From: Actinomucor elegans
Lineage: Eukaryota > Mucoromycota > Mucoromycetes > Mucorales > Mucoraceae
Length of the DNA stretch: 64,000 nt
Assembly (NCBI GenBank): GCA_026027325.1
Contig: JAMSLZ010000007.1
Span: forward strand, 1,674,001-1,738,000
Direction: 5' to 3'
The notes under the pieces are model-generated. The model worked only from the letters and a program-made list of their open reading frames with translations, did not search any database and had not been told where the DNA came from. A program made the position numbers and the translations under genes. Shown piece after piece: positions 53,841 through 64,000 of the stretch (its first letter is position 1; the number at the start of each line of letters is the position of its first letter).

Positions 53841-56758
53841 ATGAAATTCTCAGGAACAGAACCTCCCAAAGAGCACATTGAAAAGGAATTTCCTGTACTT
53901 GATAGTAAAGTCACAGTATCCAACTGTTGGTACTATCTCTCTCTATTGGAGCGATTTGTCTATGCAACCAAGGATCTGGAAGAAGATAAACTAAAAATGT
54001 ACCTTGTTCGAGCAGAATACCGTTACCACACTTGGATTAGCGAAAGACGGAAAAAAATGCTCTCTAAAAACATTGATAGCTTCGTTCCTCCAACAGGTAA
54101 AATCAATCATTTGTTTAAACAACTTGAAACTCATCATTTGTTCTATATAACAAAACAGACGTTGCGTTCTTCTGGCAAGCACATATGCTTAGCCCATTGC
54201 GATATTATGAAGATTGTTGGCGTCATTCTGAATTTCTTGGTAGCTTCAATGAGGAATTGGAAATGCCTCTCCAAAAGATTGTAAGTATAAACATGCTGAG
54301 CAAACAAAAAAAAAGGTGCCTGTTTCCTAAGCTACGTAATTAGCATGAATCAGTCACGCCCAGTGACGAGGTAATATACCAATGGGGACAGGTGATGGGT
54401 CCTGATGAACCATATGAATTAAGCCTGCAGAATGATGATTCCTGCGCCACCATTCAATGTATTGTTTGTGCCATCAAATTGGTCGTGCCTTGGTTTGTAT
54501 AACCGCATTACAGCTCTGCTTTTAGCCACTAATACCACACAATTACTAGGACAAACTATGTCGAATGGAGATTAGATCATACAATCGCACTTCAGTGTCA
54601 TCGTTGTCAATGCAAGTTTACAGTAAAACATGTTGGTAAAGCCAATTTAATCGAAGATGCTACTCATAATAATGGAAGAAAGGGTCTAGCGTAAGTTTCC
54701 TCCATCATCACCAACGTATATAGTGCCTTAATTTTATTGTCATGTAGAGGCTTAAATTTACGAGAAAAATGGAGTTCCTGTTATGTGAATTACAGTGATT
54801 TGGGATTGCTTTATCCTGCAACAAACCTGAAATCATTACCTTTCAATGAAGGACTAAAGCCTTTCGAGCAGCTGATGATAGACAATCAATTCATGCACAA
54901 GAGCAAAAAGAAGAATGAAGAAGGCAATCAAAGAAGACAAAGTATGTATCTATGCGATTAAAGCCAGTCAAAAAGACTTATCAGTTGATCATTAGGAATT
55001 CTGGAATCCATCCAAAGCACTTACCTATGTACCCCCTATCGATGGAGTTCTATTGATTTGATCCAAGCAGTTGCAAGGCAATACAAGTTTGCTCGTAAAG
55101 TCACGACTCTAATCAACTGGGATATACCTAGAGGTTTTGTAAGGGGCGTACGCCAGTACAGCAAGTTCCTCAGTCTTATTAAAGAGCATCCTACTTTAAC
55201 AGCTGTGCCCACGATCGAAATAGGTATGGGATAAACTATACGGTGATTACATATGTTGTTTCAATTGACACTTTGTCTAGATCTCGCATGGCATACGCAT
55301 ATGCTTCATCCTTATCACTACCGCGCATTCACTTCCAAATGCGTTGGCAAGTTCCTCAACCATGACGATACCATTCCAGAAGCTGAATTAGAGCAATACG
55401 TCGAGCTTACCAATGACGCTTGGCAATTTCGTAACAATCCTCACGGGTTCCGCCATAGCTTGAAAAAGACCGTGAACACAATCCTTTTGAAAAACATGAA
55501 CAAAGGTCCTGTAGTTTATATCGACGGGCGTATACCTAATCGGGAAGAGACTTTGTTTCAAGGTTATTACAACACAGGTGGATACGAACCTACACCTACT
55601 GATAATGTGATCCCTAGCGAATCTATGAACAATACCAAAAAGAGCGATATTGTGGGGGACCATTATGATAAGAATAACACTAGCTTTCATGATAAACGTA
55701 AGTCAGATCCCTGGTTAGTTTGAATCATGCAAATGTATGTAAAACTCGGTACCTTGTAGGGGAGATAAAAGAGTTTGTTAAGCTCAAGCACTTGGACGCT
55801 ATTATGGACGAAAAAAACGCGAACGTTAAAAAATCATTTCTTGGGTTTATTGGGTATTGTTTCAACATAAGATCTCTGCTAGAATATACGCTAACCTTAT
55901 ATGCATATAATACATTAGCACGAGTAACTGTGGAAGTAAGATGTAAATTTATGGTAACTCAATTACTCTTACTAACTCTTTATATCAAAACTACAAGATA
56001 CAGACAACCTAAACAAATGGGCAAGGTATATATCTACATAAATTAGTTCTACAATGAAGTCTCTAATATGATTATTCCATGTGTATAGACCATCAATATG
56101 TAAACTACACTAACACTATGTCTAGACAAAGAAAACAAGCTCACTACCTAAACTTTTATTCATCTAGCATCCGAAGAAGCAGAAGCATTGGGCATTGACA
56201 AAGCAGAGTTAACATACACCAAAGGTAAAGTCAATAAAACCATACACTTCAATGATGCATCGCTCATATATCTTTTTTCTATTGAATATCTAGTTATACA
56301 AACACGTAGGTTCTATGACTAGGCACATTTTTTATTTTTCATGTTTACTCATTCATCAACTATGACAAATAGTTGCTGAAGTTAAGCCTACCAAGAAACC
56401 CTCATCTCTCACCAAGAAAAAAAAGAAGGGGAAGAAGGGGAAGAGCTATCAATCATTTACTTCCGCTGCCCAAACTACCACGAACCCGCCTACTATAATG
56501 CCAGATAAGTTGGCTGTAGGAGATAACTTTGACTGGCTTTTTGTGAGCTCTTCTTGGTTTACTTCCGATTTCGCAGCCAAATGTGAAGCAAATCGATTAC
56601 AAAGCGGCAGTAGCGGTAGCAAGAGTGGTGGTGCATATACATCGTCTAGTGGTGGTGGTGGATCATCAAGTTGCGGATCTAGCTGTGGATCCAGTTGTGG
56701 ATCCAGTTGTGGAGGTGGCGGTGGTGGTGGAAGTGGAAGTGGAGGAGGAGATTTCTAA
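53841..56758 (+). CDS. Glycine-rich domain-containing protein (DUF1399/GRDP-like)
   Basis: Nine exons: 53841-54096, 54159-54280, 54344-54492, 54550-54690, 54748-54941, 54996-55223, 55281-55697, 56168-56224, 56373-56758, giving 649 residues. Two DUF1399-type repeats show the His-containing motif: DVAFFWQAHMLSPLRYYEDC and IDLAWHTHMLHPYHYRAF. Around them are RRHSEFLGSFNEELE-like and W....C..C.....C..C segments (CIVCAIKL, CHRCQCKF). After a Lys-rich linker the C-terminus is a Gly/Ser/Cys repeat (SSSCGSSCGSSCGSSCGGGG) ending GSGGGDF. Plant GRDPs of this build are linked to stress and development; the molecular role is unknown. The conserved HxH in W(Q/H)(A/T)HM suggests metal binding (inference). 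Intron 7 is 470 nt and contains its own open frame, while the others are 50-150 nt. The frame 55697/56168 join is inferred from phase only. Confidence 0.75.
55698..56167 (+). other. Unusually long intron with internal open frame
   Basis: 470 nt, several times the typical intron here. It has a consensus donor (GTAAGT) and a TCTAG acceptor. It holds an open frame from about 55720 to 56046 (108 codons, starting TTG/ATG-less; reading YLVGEIKEFVKLKHLDAIMD) that is not clearly related to the host protein. It may be inserted DNA. Confidence 0.45.
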
Positions 56759-57144
56759 CCCCATCATAAAGCTATGGTATATGATTATTTATTTTTTATT
56801 TTTTGGAGAGGGAAGAAATGGCCATTCATCAGCTAAAGGTGGCTCTATATAAATAATATAGGTTTATATGCTTGATAATATAAAGAAACTCTTGGGTAAT
56901 AATGGCAAATCAAATCGTACCATATTCCAACGGCTTTAGAACCTTTCGCATGAACCTAATACGGCCCGTATTATCGGATTAAATAACCTAGTGCCATAAT
57001 GAAAATTAGCATATATATATGCCTATGTTACATTAATAGTTTCACCAAGGCATACGTGGGAGAAACAAAAACAAACAAAAAGCCAGATGATAAGGAATGC
57101 ACACATTTTTCGCTTTTCTTTCTTTTTCTTTTTATCACCCATAA
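56759..57144. other. Intergenic region
   Basis: 386 bp. A short imperfect palindrome AATACGGCCCGTATTATC lies near 56958. T-rich tract precedes the next ATG. No gene. Confidence 0.5.
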
Positions 57145-58756
57145 ATGAGTCTATCATCCTTTCCTAGTTCACAAAAGATCCCCACTCGCTCACATTATCT
57201 CAAAATCAAGCAATATCTACCTACGCCTATTCCTCTAGGTGCTGTCATTTATCATCGTGGAGGTATCACACGTAAGCGAGATAATACAGATGTTGAGCTG
57301 GATTTCAGACAGGAAAGCGACTTTCTCTATCTCAGCGGTGTAGAAGCTGCAGGCTATCATATCGTTATAGTCCTTGCATCTGATCGTATCTGTCTTATAC
57401 GACCTACGATTACCCCAAGTGAGCAATTATGGAAGGGCATTCCTGATTCCGACTCTGTCCTTCTTGAAAAATACGACGTAGATATTATCGTGACCGAAGA
57501 TGAATTGCATGCCATGTTTATGCACCATGACCAAGTGATCTACTCGCTAAGCACAACAGATATATCGGCACTTCCACGTCGCTGTCAAAATCGGATCGAT
57601 ACTGTGCATTTACCTGCAGCCATCAATGAAGCACGATTGATCAAGTTTCCTTGGGAATTGGATATGATGCGCTATGCCGCACATATCTCTTCGCACGCTC
57701 ATATGGCCTTGATGATTGAATGCGCAAAACGACACCGCAACCAACATATGAATGAGGCAGAATTGGAAGCGCTTTTTCGTTGGGTATGCAGTAAGAATGG
57801 ATTAGCAAGACAGTGTTATATACCTATTGTAGCTTCAGGGCCTCGAGCTGCTGTGCTACATTACACAGATAATAACAAATCAATACCAGACAATGCGCTT
57901 GTGTTGGTAGACGCTGGTGGAGAATATAGATGTTATGGCAGTGATGTGACAAGAACTTTTCCTGTCACCGGTCAGTTCACTCAAGAACAGAAAACGATCT
58001 ATAACATTGTGCTTAAGGCTCAGAATGTAAAGTGATAGGAACGCTTTATTAGTAATGTGTGATAATATTGATGAGGAAAATCATAGGCAGCATTGAATCA
58101 ACTAAAGCCCGGTGTGATTTGGAGAGAGATACATCAATTGGTAGTAAACATATTATGTTCTGAACTTGTGCGGATTGGCATATTAATAGGTGAACCTAAA
58201 GAACTGATCAGGTTAGGCGTCTACCGCGCCTTTTATTTCCATGGTATGTCATATAGAATCATTTGGCTTATTGCCAGCAGCTAATGCGATATGGATACAG
58301 GCACTGGTCATTCTGTAGGCATAGACTGTCATGATGTAGGAGGGTAACTAGAATATATGAACACATCAACGGAGGAAATGGGTGATTTAAGAACTATTAT
58401 ACATTAGAAAGGATATTGGTATACTGAACATAAATGACGACGCATTCATTTATCGAGGAAGAAGAAAAGGGTTAGGTTTAGAAACATTGACTAGGCCATT
58501 GGAAAAAGACATGGTAGTAACCGTAGAGCCTGGTCTTTACTTCAACAACGTCAGTATTGATCTTTGGACAAGCAATCCAGATTATAAACAGTACTTTGAT
58601 ATGGAAAGGATAAATCATTACCGTGTCATTGGAGGCGTACGTATTGAGGATACTGTCGTTATTACAAGCTCTGGATACGAAAACTTTACCATTGTGCCTA
58701 AAGAAATAGAGGACATTGAAGCTATTATGCAGTGCAATACCCCAACTAGTAATTAA
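57145..58756 (+). CDS. Xaa-Pro aminopeptidase / prolidase (M24B, PEPP-like)
   Basis: Four exons, 57145-58026, 58087-58243, 58301-58343, 58408-58756, giving 476 residues. The N-terminal AMP_N domain has LGAVIYHRGGITRKRDNTDV, FRQESDFLYLSGVEAAGYHI and CLIRPTITPSEQLWKG. The pita-bread M24 domain has the metal ligands in order: D in VLVDAGGEYRCYGSD, D in GSDVTRTFPVTG, H in GTGHSVGIDCHDVGG, E in VVTVEPGLYFN and E in VIGGVRIEDTVV, plus VASGPRAAVLHYTDN. It removes an N-terminal residue next to proline or splits Xaa-Pro dipeptides, usually with Mn2+. No presequence is obvious, so cytosolic. Members such as fungal PEPP aminopeptidases have this length. The stop is 60 bp before the MRRF start. Confidence 0.92.
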
Positions 58757-58816
58757 AGCACCGCGTTTAAACCCTTGTTGACTGTTTATTATTACTCTCT
58801 TTCTTTCTTATTGAAT

Positions 58817-59789
58817 ATGTCCTCTCGTTTATTGAAAACACTTGTCTCTGCCCAGGCTGTCAAGCCTACACGTTTTATTATAGCTACTACAACAGTAAGG
58901 CCTACTGCTGCTGCTGCTACCTTTGCCTTTCAACAGCCTTTATCTCGCTTTTATGCAAAGAAGACTAAAGACAATAAGAAAAAGAACGTACAATCGAAAG
59001 CAGCAGTTGTATCAGACGAAGCTGAAGAATTTGAACGTCAGTTTAACGAAAAGCAGATCCAAGAACGTTATGAACATTCGATCAGCCAATTGAAAGAACA
59101 TCTAGCTAATATGCGCATGGGCAGAGCTAATCCTTGTAAGATGCTAGTCTTTTGTACTGAGAAAACGTGCTGATATTCCCGTAGCTTTGTTGGATACTGT
59201 CCGTGTTCGTATAGAGCATTCTCATTTCCCACTCAAGGATCTTGCTCAAGTCACAGTGAGAGACCCTCAGACATTGCTTGTTACTGTTCATGATGCCGAT
59301 GTAAGTATGTACTGATAGCTGACACTAATTTGCTAATCTTGTTTGTTAGTACACTGCTGCAGTTGATAAAAGTATTCGTGAAGCAGGATTAAATTTGAAC
59401 CCTATTGTTGATAACAAAATGATCCGTGTTCCTATTCCCAAGTAAGCACTATTCCAAAACAGAGAATTGATAGTTAACTCGCTGTAAACCTAGACCAACC
59501 AAAGAATCCCGAGACAAAATGGCCAAGTTAGTCAGCACTACTGGTGAACAAACCAAGCTCAAGGTTCGATCTATTCGTCAAGATGGTATGAAGCAGTTGA
59601 AGCACGACTTGAAGCATCAGTCCGCCGATGAAATCAAAAAACTAGAAAAATTGGTAAGTTGTCTTTTTTTTTCTTTATGTATAATGTAGACTAATAAAAG
59701 AAATGTGATAGGTGCAAAATATGACAGACAAGTATAACAAGACTGTAGAAGATTTATTAAAATCCAAGATTAAAGAGATTCAATCCTAA
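58817..59789 (+). CDS. RRF1: Mitochondrial ribosome recycling factor (MRRF/Rrf1)
   Basis: Five exons, 58817-59135, 59185-59300, 59350-59441, 59494-59653, 59712-59789, giving 254 residues. The N-terminal ~50 residues are rich in Arg, Ser, Thr, Ala without acids up to FYAKKTKDNK, a mitochondrial presequence with a likely cleavage after RFYA. The RRF fold follows: SISQLKEHLANMRMGRANPS, TVRVRIEHSHFPLKDLAQVT, DPQTLLVTVHD, AGLNLNPIVDNKMIRVPIPK, SRDKMAKLVSTTGEQTKLKV and the long helix KSIRQDGMKQLKHDLKHQ-like region ending SKIKEIQS. It splits post-termination ribosomes together with EF-G2. I start at MSSRLLKTLVSA; the frame upstream has no ATG. Confidence 0.92.
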
Positions 59790-60145
59790 TCAATAAAGCA
59801 ACAATAGATTTGTCTAATATAGATATATAATATGCGAGGAATAAAATGCAACTATTTAAAGGTGATACAAGTGTATTCACTTTCTTTCTATCACGTTAAA
59901 CTATTATGACTGTACCTATGAAATCGCTAATCTATGATACTCATGATAGCGCCAGACATCGTCCTCATACACTGTCTACTTTAACGTTAAATGTAGTGTA
60001 TAGTATCTATGTGCAAATTTCCTTTTTTTTTTTTTTTATTTGTATATAAATAACGGTATCATAAAGAATTACTATTGTATGTATAATAAAATAGAAGAGA
60101 ATATAAAGAGAATTTAAAAATTCAGTACAGCTATGATCAGTAAAG
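59790..60145. other. Intergenic region, convergent 3' ends
   Basis: 356 bp, AT-rich with a T16 stretch near 60024. Nothing else seen. Confidence 0.5.
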
Positions 60146-62777
60146 TCAGGACCGAATCTCAATGTACAAATTGATTACTGTACAAATTAAATAAATAGCG
60201 ATCCAGCTATAACCGAATCCTCTTGACATTCTATATCCATTCAAAGGCACAAGAATCAAAGAGGTTACAAGTACAACTAATAAGCCTATAGCAGACACGA
60301 CAATTGTCTTGGAGACATCAATAGCATAAGGTTCATTTCTTTGCGATGTAACATAGGTTGCACCAATACCTACACCGAGCATGATATCTAAACTTATGCA
60401 GTTTAATACTTATTCATCCAGCTTTGTTTATATAAACTTTACTTAACATAGGTCCACCAAAACAAGCACTCATGGCCATCAAAGGATATCCCAACTTTGC
60501 CATAGTAACATTTGCAACGAAATCACCCAAGCTATTACCCTAGGTGTTGCATTAATTGGCAATCCAAACTTGTAATACGAACTTGATACTTACCAATGCA
60601 AATATAGTCAAACCAAGGATAGCTTCACTCGCACCTACTGCCATACCAATTGCTTGTAAAACACTCACCACTTCGTTTGCGATTAAAAAAATCCATACTA
60701 CAGCGATACCAAATCCAATAAAGCACATCATCCAAAAGAGCCTTGGTTGTTTACTAGCTGATGTAGTCATCCAAAATGCTACTGATAGCAATGCACCCAA
60801 TGCGATCGCCACAGGTAAAGTTACTGCTACTGAACTAACCTTTTGCGTAATGAATACAAACGCAATTAATAGAGGCGCACCCACCAATTGTACAGCTGTT
60901 AACCATTTCACCCACGATGACCCTTCTTCTGTATTATTCGCCGATGTCTCTGTTTGTAGGTCATCATCGTCATTATCGCTGTCGTAGTCTTGCAATAGTT
61001 CAGCTGTATCATCACCAAGTTGCACAGTGCGTTGGCTCGTTAGTACATTTTCACGAACCACGGGTAGAGTAACAGCTAGTAAGAAGATGACAGGTGCTGC
61101 TGTTAGGGAACTGATTTTACTAAATGTCGACTTTTGACGGAACCCAACAAATGTAGGAAACAGATGCTTGCGTACTTGGCGACGTATATAACGCCTAGAT
61201 GTTGAATTGAAGAACCGTGCCAGAACTGAAGTGTTTCTTCGAGGCAGCACATCATTATGCGTACTCTCGGCTCTATGCAACAATAACTCATCTGTATAAG
61301 GTTCATTGGATTGACTTGGCTGAAAAGGCTGCTGTTCTCTAGTAATAGTTGAGTTGCTGATGCGACGACGACGATATCTAGAGGTAGTACTTTGAAGTGA
61401 TTGGACCACGCCTTGAAACTAAATGGCCAACAAGTCAGATAAAGACGTCTCAATGGAAAAAAGTACGAAACTCACTTCTATAGCGGAAAATAAAGAGGTT
61501 CGAATACGTAGTTTTGGATGTATACCACCATTTCTCTGATGGTTAAAGTCTTGATATCCTTCAGTTTCAAATCCTTCGTCATACAATTCCATTTCATCTT
61601 CGTTGGTCATTGCTGCATCATTGCCTAAATAACAACCTTATCAGGAACATCTCCTCTGAATGAATAGGTCTTAATATTCTTTCTGTTTTTACCTGCGAAT
61701 GTATTTCCTCTCAATAGATTATCTACATCTGTGCCATTCTCTTCATATTCCAAACGGGCTCTTTGCACCAGATTCAAATAATTGGATCGTTTCTTCATAT
61801 AATAGTTTCCACCTACAACCACCAAGACATAGACGATATAAAACAAAATCAGCACAATGGCTTCATAAAAATGGATCAAGCCATCAGATACAATAGCCAT
61901 TACTAAAAATATAGCGCAAGTAAAGAAAGACACATCTCGAATAAAACTAAACTTTTTAGCCCTGAACGGTTTAATAGCACACATGGATCTAATTCAAAAA
62001 ACGTTATAAAACTACATGTTTTCATCTCTTTGATGATCTTTTACCCTGCTACTACGCTAACAATAAATGAAGCTGCACCTATCAATTCACCCAAAGCGAG
62101 TGAACCTAGATTGGAGTTCATAGCACTAAATGTCGAGAACAAATCAGGACTGCCATTACCAAGCGCCAAGAAAGTAACACCAGTCTGAAGGAAGCGTTAG
62201 TTTTCTCGACGAATATCCTATGAACAAGGGAAACTTACAAGACTTTCGGACAAATGTAATGCAGAAGCGATTGTTTGAAGATTGGGACCTATATAAAAGC
62301 ATTGGTATTAAGCTAAGAAAAATGTTATATGGGTTGCTTTTTTTACAAAAAAAATCTGAGGCGGCAATGCCTACAAATCCAAATAGAAACAATAACCAGC
62401 AACACTATATTATTGAATTGAGTCTTGTTTGTTTGCACAAGAGGGGGATCTGTTCAGTACCATATATATAAAGACAAAAGGCCTCGCAGAAGAACAAAAA
62501 TACAGCTGAATATAGTTGAATAACCCTGGAGTGGCATCCATACAGTATTCAAGCACATATGCGCACTGGTCCGGTTGTACATAGATATTATCGCACTAAC
62601 AAAGACAGAGATGAGTTTAGAGTGAAAGCTTTGGTCATGTAGGTAGTACTTTTTGTTCCAGATCAGATTCGCCTCTTTATGTAGACGTTGATTATGCGAT
62701 CTTGACCATGCATAGCCTATGCAATTTGAAATGAATAATATAGATAAAAGAATAACGGTGCTTCTTCCTATCGCCAT
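60146..62777 (-). CDS. NCLX-like sodium/calcium (cation/Ca2+) exchanger
   Basis: Exons: first about 62777-62637, then 62595-62461, 62404-62347, 62288-62239, 62184-62045, 61988-61693, 61624-61476, 61418-60594, 60539-60443, 60387-60146. Exons 2-10 add up in frame (664 codons). Exon 1 (MAIGRSTVILLSILFISNCIG, signal-like) joins out of phase by one base at an A5 run. Features: Cys-rich lumenal segment (CDNIYVQPDQCAYVLEYC), first alpha-repeat SLTGVTFLALGNGSPDLFST, second alpha-repeat GNSLGDFVANVTMAKLGYPL ... ACFGGPMLN, and 11-13 membrane helices with a long hydrophilic middle loop (about 320-480) containing a DYDSDNDDDDLQ acidic patch. Alpha-repeats with GNGSPD and GNS.GD are typical of SLC8B1/NCLX and fungal Ycr-type exchangers of mitochondria, vacuole or ER; location is not determined here. 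Confidence 0.85.
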
Positions 62778-63446
62778 CTTTTTATTTAAAAAGAAAAAGA
62801 AAAGAAAAAGAAAAAACACGTATAGTGGCCTTGATATGCATATCTGTCCTTAAACCGCTGTACCTTTAATAGCGTTGATTGTTTTTTATAATAATTGGGC
62901 AGCGGAGATATAGAATTAGTACAAAAAAAAAAAATCGGATCTGCCTAATATGTAATACGCTCTAATCAACAGTCAACAACCTTCTCATTGAGCATATTTT
63001 ATCCCTATGATATTCACCACTCTATGGTGTATCTGGTGTTTCCACTGGAACCCTGTAATTACAAATATATCATTTTCAACGGATATGGTCATAGCAAAGA
63101 TTGAATTACAATTACTTATACTGCAATCATCAATTAAATTGAACAAAGCTCTAGTGCTACATATAGTTTACGCAACCGTTATCTTTACCCATTAGTTAGA
63201 GTGTAATACAATCTCATCTCCTTATTATCACATACCTTTATATTCAAATTCTATCTCTGTGAATTGTGTGGCCTCTAGAAGTTTCATTTTGATATTTTAT
63301 AACAGCAACACTCTTTTCTGGTGGGTTTCAGATGACTTTTTATTAACAAGCGATTCGCTTTGAAGTGGGATAGTTTTATTTTTTATTTTCTAAGAAAAAT
63401 AAATCAAATAGTACAAGATTACATTGGACGATATACAGCAGTTTAT
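62778..63446. other. AT-rich intergenic region
   Basis: 669 bp; a plus-strand frame at 63007-63195 looks like noise. No element seen. Confidence 0.5.
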
Positions 63447-64000
63447 TTACATAAATTCCTCTGGGTTAGATATAGGTGTATATCTTAAGTTATTCTTTGT
63501 TACATATTCACTCAAGATACATTTAGAAGCAATAGCGGCGTGATGTAAAGGAGAGTAGGGCGTAAAAGGGAACATGGGCCCCACCGAGACGCCTGCTTCA
63601 CCGCCTAGCATGATACCTGCCAGCACGTTACCATGAATGCATACATTTTTGAAGGTTTCTGGAAATTGTGTAGCAATTGTGCCATATGTGAAAAATCGTT
63701 CAGAATCTACATAGCAACGCTCAGCTTTTTCGTGTTCACGCAACAGTCCTTCAGTCATTTCAATACAGGAACGATCCGTATAGCTTTCATCGTTGCCATT
63801 GGCTAATTGCTTTGTTAATAAAGGACGTGTTGAGCTTTCCATGCGACTATAAATATAGTAACGGATCAAAGAGATCAGGCGGACACAGAGACCGTAAAGA
63901 TCATAGAGTTTGTGTGTATCTAATCGTTTGATAAGGCTGTCGCTAAAAGGAAATAGACTCTTCCAGGCACCAGACGCTTTTTGGAAAGATACTAGAGGAT
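63447..64000 (-). CDS. Uncharacterised protein, C-terminal part (5' partial)
   Basis: Open minus-strand frame running off the right edge, ending at TGA/TAA near 63447. About 185 codons are visible. The segment includes KLYDLYGLCVRLISLIRYYI, the unusual Gly/Pro-rich stretch GNVLAGIMLGGEAGVSVGPM, and LHHAAIASKCILSEYVTK. The pattern of helices with an H(A/G)N-G loop is consistent with a globular enzyme or regulator, but I do not recognise the family. No stop or start in the visible left part of the frame. Confidence 0.5.
   Translation of the reverse strand, partial: PLVSFQKASGAWKSLFPFSDSLIKRLDTHKLYDLYGLCVRLISLIRYYIYSRMESSTRPLLTKQLANGNDESYTDRSCIEMTEGLLREHEKAERCYVDSERFFTYGTIATQFPETFKNVCIHGNVLAGIMLGGEAGVSVGPMFPFTPYSPLHHAAIASKCILSEYVTKNNLRYTPISNPEEFM

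Overview
The window looks like nuclear DNA of an early-diverging filamentous fungus, most likely Mucoromycota/Mucorales. It is AT-rich. Genes are split by many short introns (about 50-105 nt) with GTAAG-type donors and TACTAAC-like branch sites. The gene set is fungal: class V chitin synthase with a myosin-like head, Zn2Cys6 regulator, PHO80-type cyclin, MIM1, NSA1, OST5. All identifications come from reading translated motifs; no database search was run. Exon joins were worked out by hand from splice signals and reading phase.

Layout. 1-5.4 kb: 3' end of a Doa10/MARCH6-like ubiquitin ligase, an expansin-like secreted protein, then a 3.6 kb AT-rich gap. 5.4-13.8 kb (minus): a five-exon class V/VII chitin synthase, then a Zn-cluster transcription factor whose DNA-binding domain is broken by a homopolymer frameshift. 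14.5-25.8 kb: Ugo1/SLC25A46-like carrier, proteasome RPT4, complex I NDUFA8, a Golgi-type glycosyltransferase, and the divergent pair NSA1/WDR74 and PIN4. 25.8-34 kb: a gene-poor stretch with small Ser/Pro-rich proteins and a PHO80-like cyclin. 34-49 kb: an MT-A70 methyltransferase, a previously hidden minus-strand gene, OST5 and MIM1 (divergent), U2AF65, a mitochondrial DEAD-box helicase, a bromodomain-like RSC subunit candidate and an SRR1 protein. 48.7-64 kb: proteasome beta2, RNase H1, a mosaic transposon relic, a glycine-rich DUF1399 protein, a Xaa-Pro aminopeptidase, mitochondrial ribosome recycling factor, an NCLX-like cation exchanger and a partial unknown gene.

The genes do not form a pathway cluster. 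Most are housekeeping genes for protein turnover, mitochondria, splicing and chromatin, interspersed with cell-wall genes. The intergenic DNA is the least ordinary part. It carries many diverged copies of one ~100-bp repeat family, several 26-29 nt A/T tracts, microsatellites, and a transposon relic joining a retroelement-like ORF1 fragment to a Tc1/mariner-like transposase tail. Other points of interest are the compact MT-A70 enzyme without CCCH fingers (candidate for the 6mA DNA methyltransferase clade of early-diverging fungi), two genes that each lack one A in an A-run, and an unusually long ORF-bearing intron in the DUF1399 gene.
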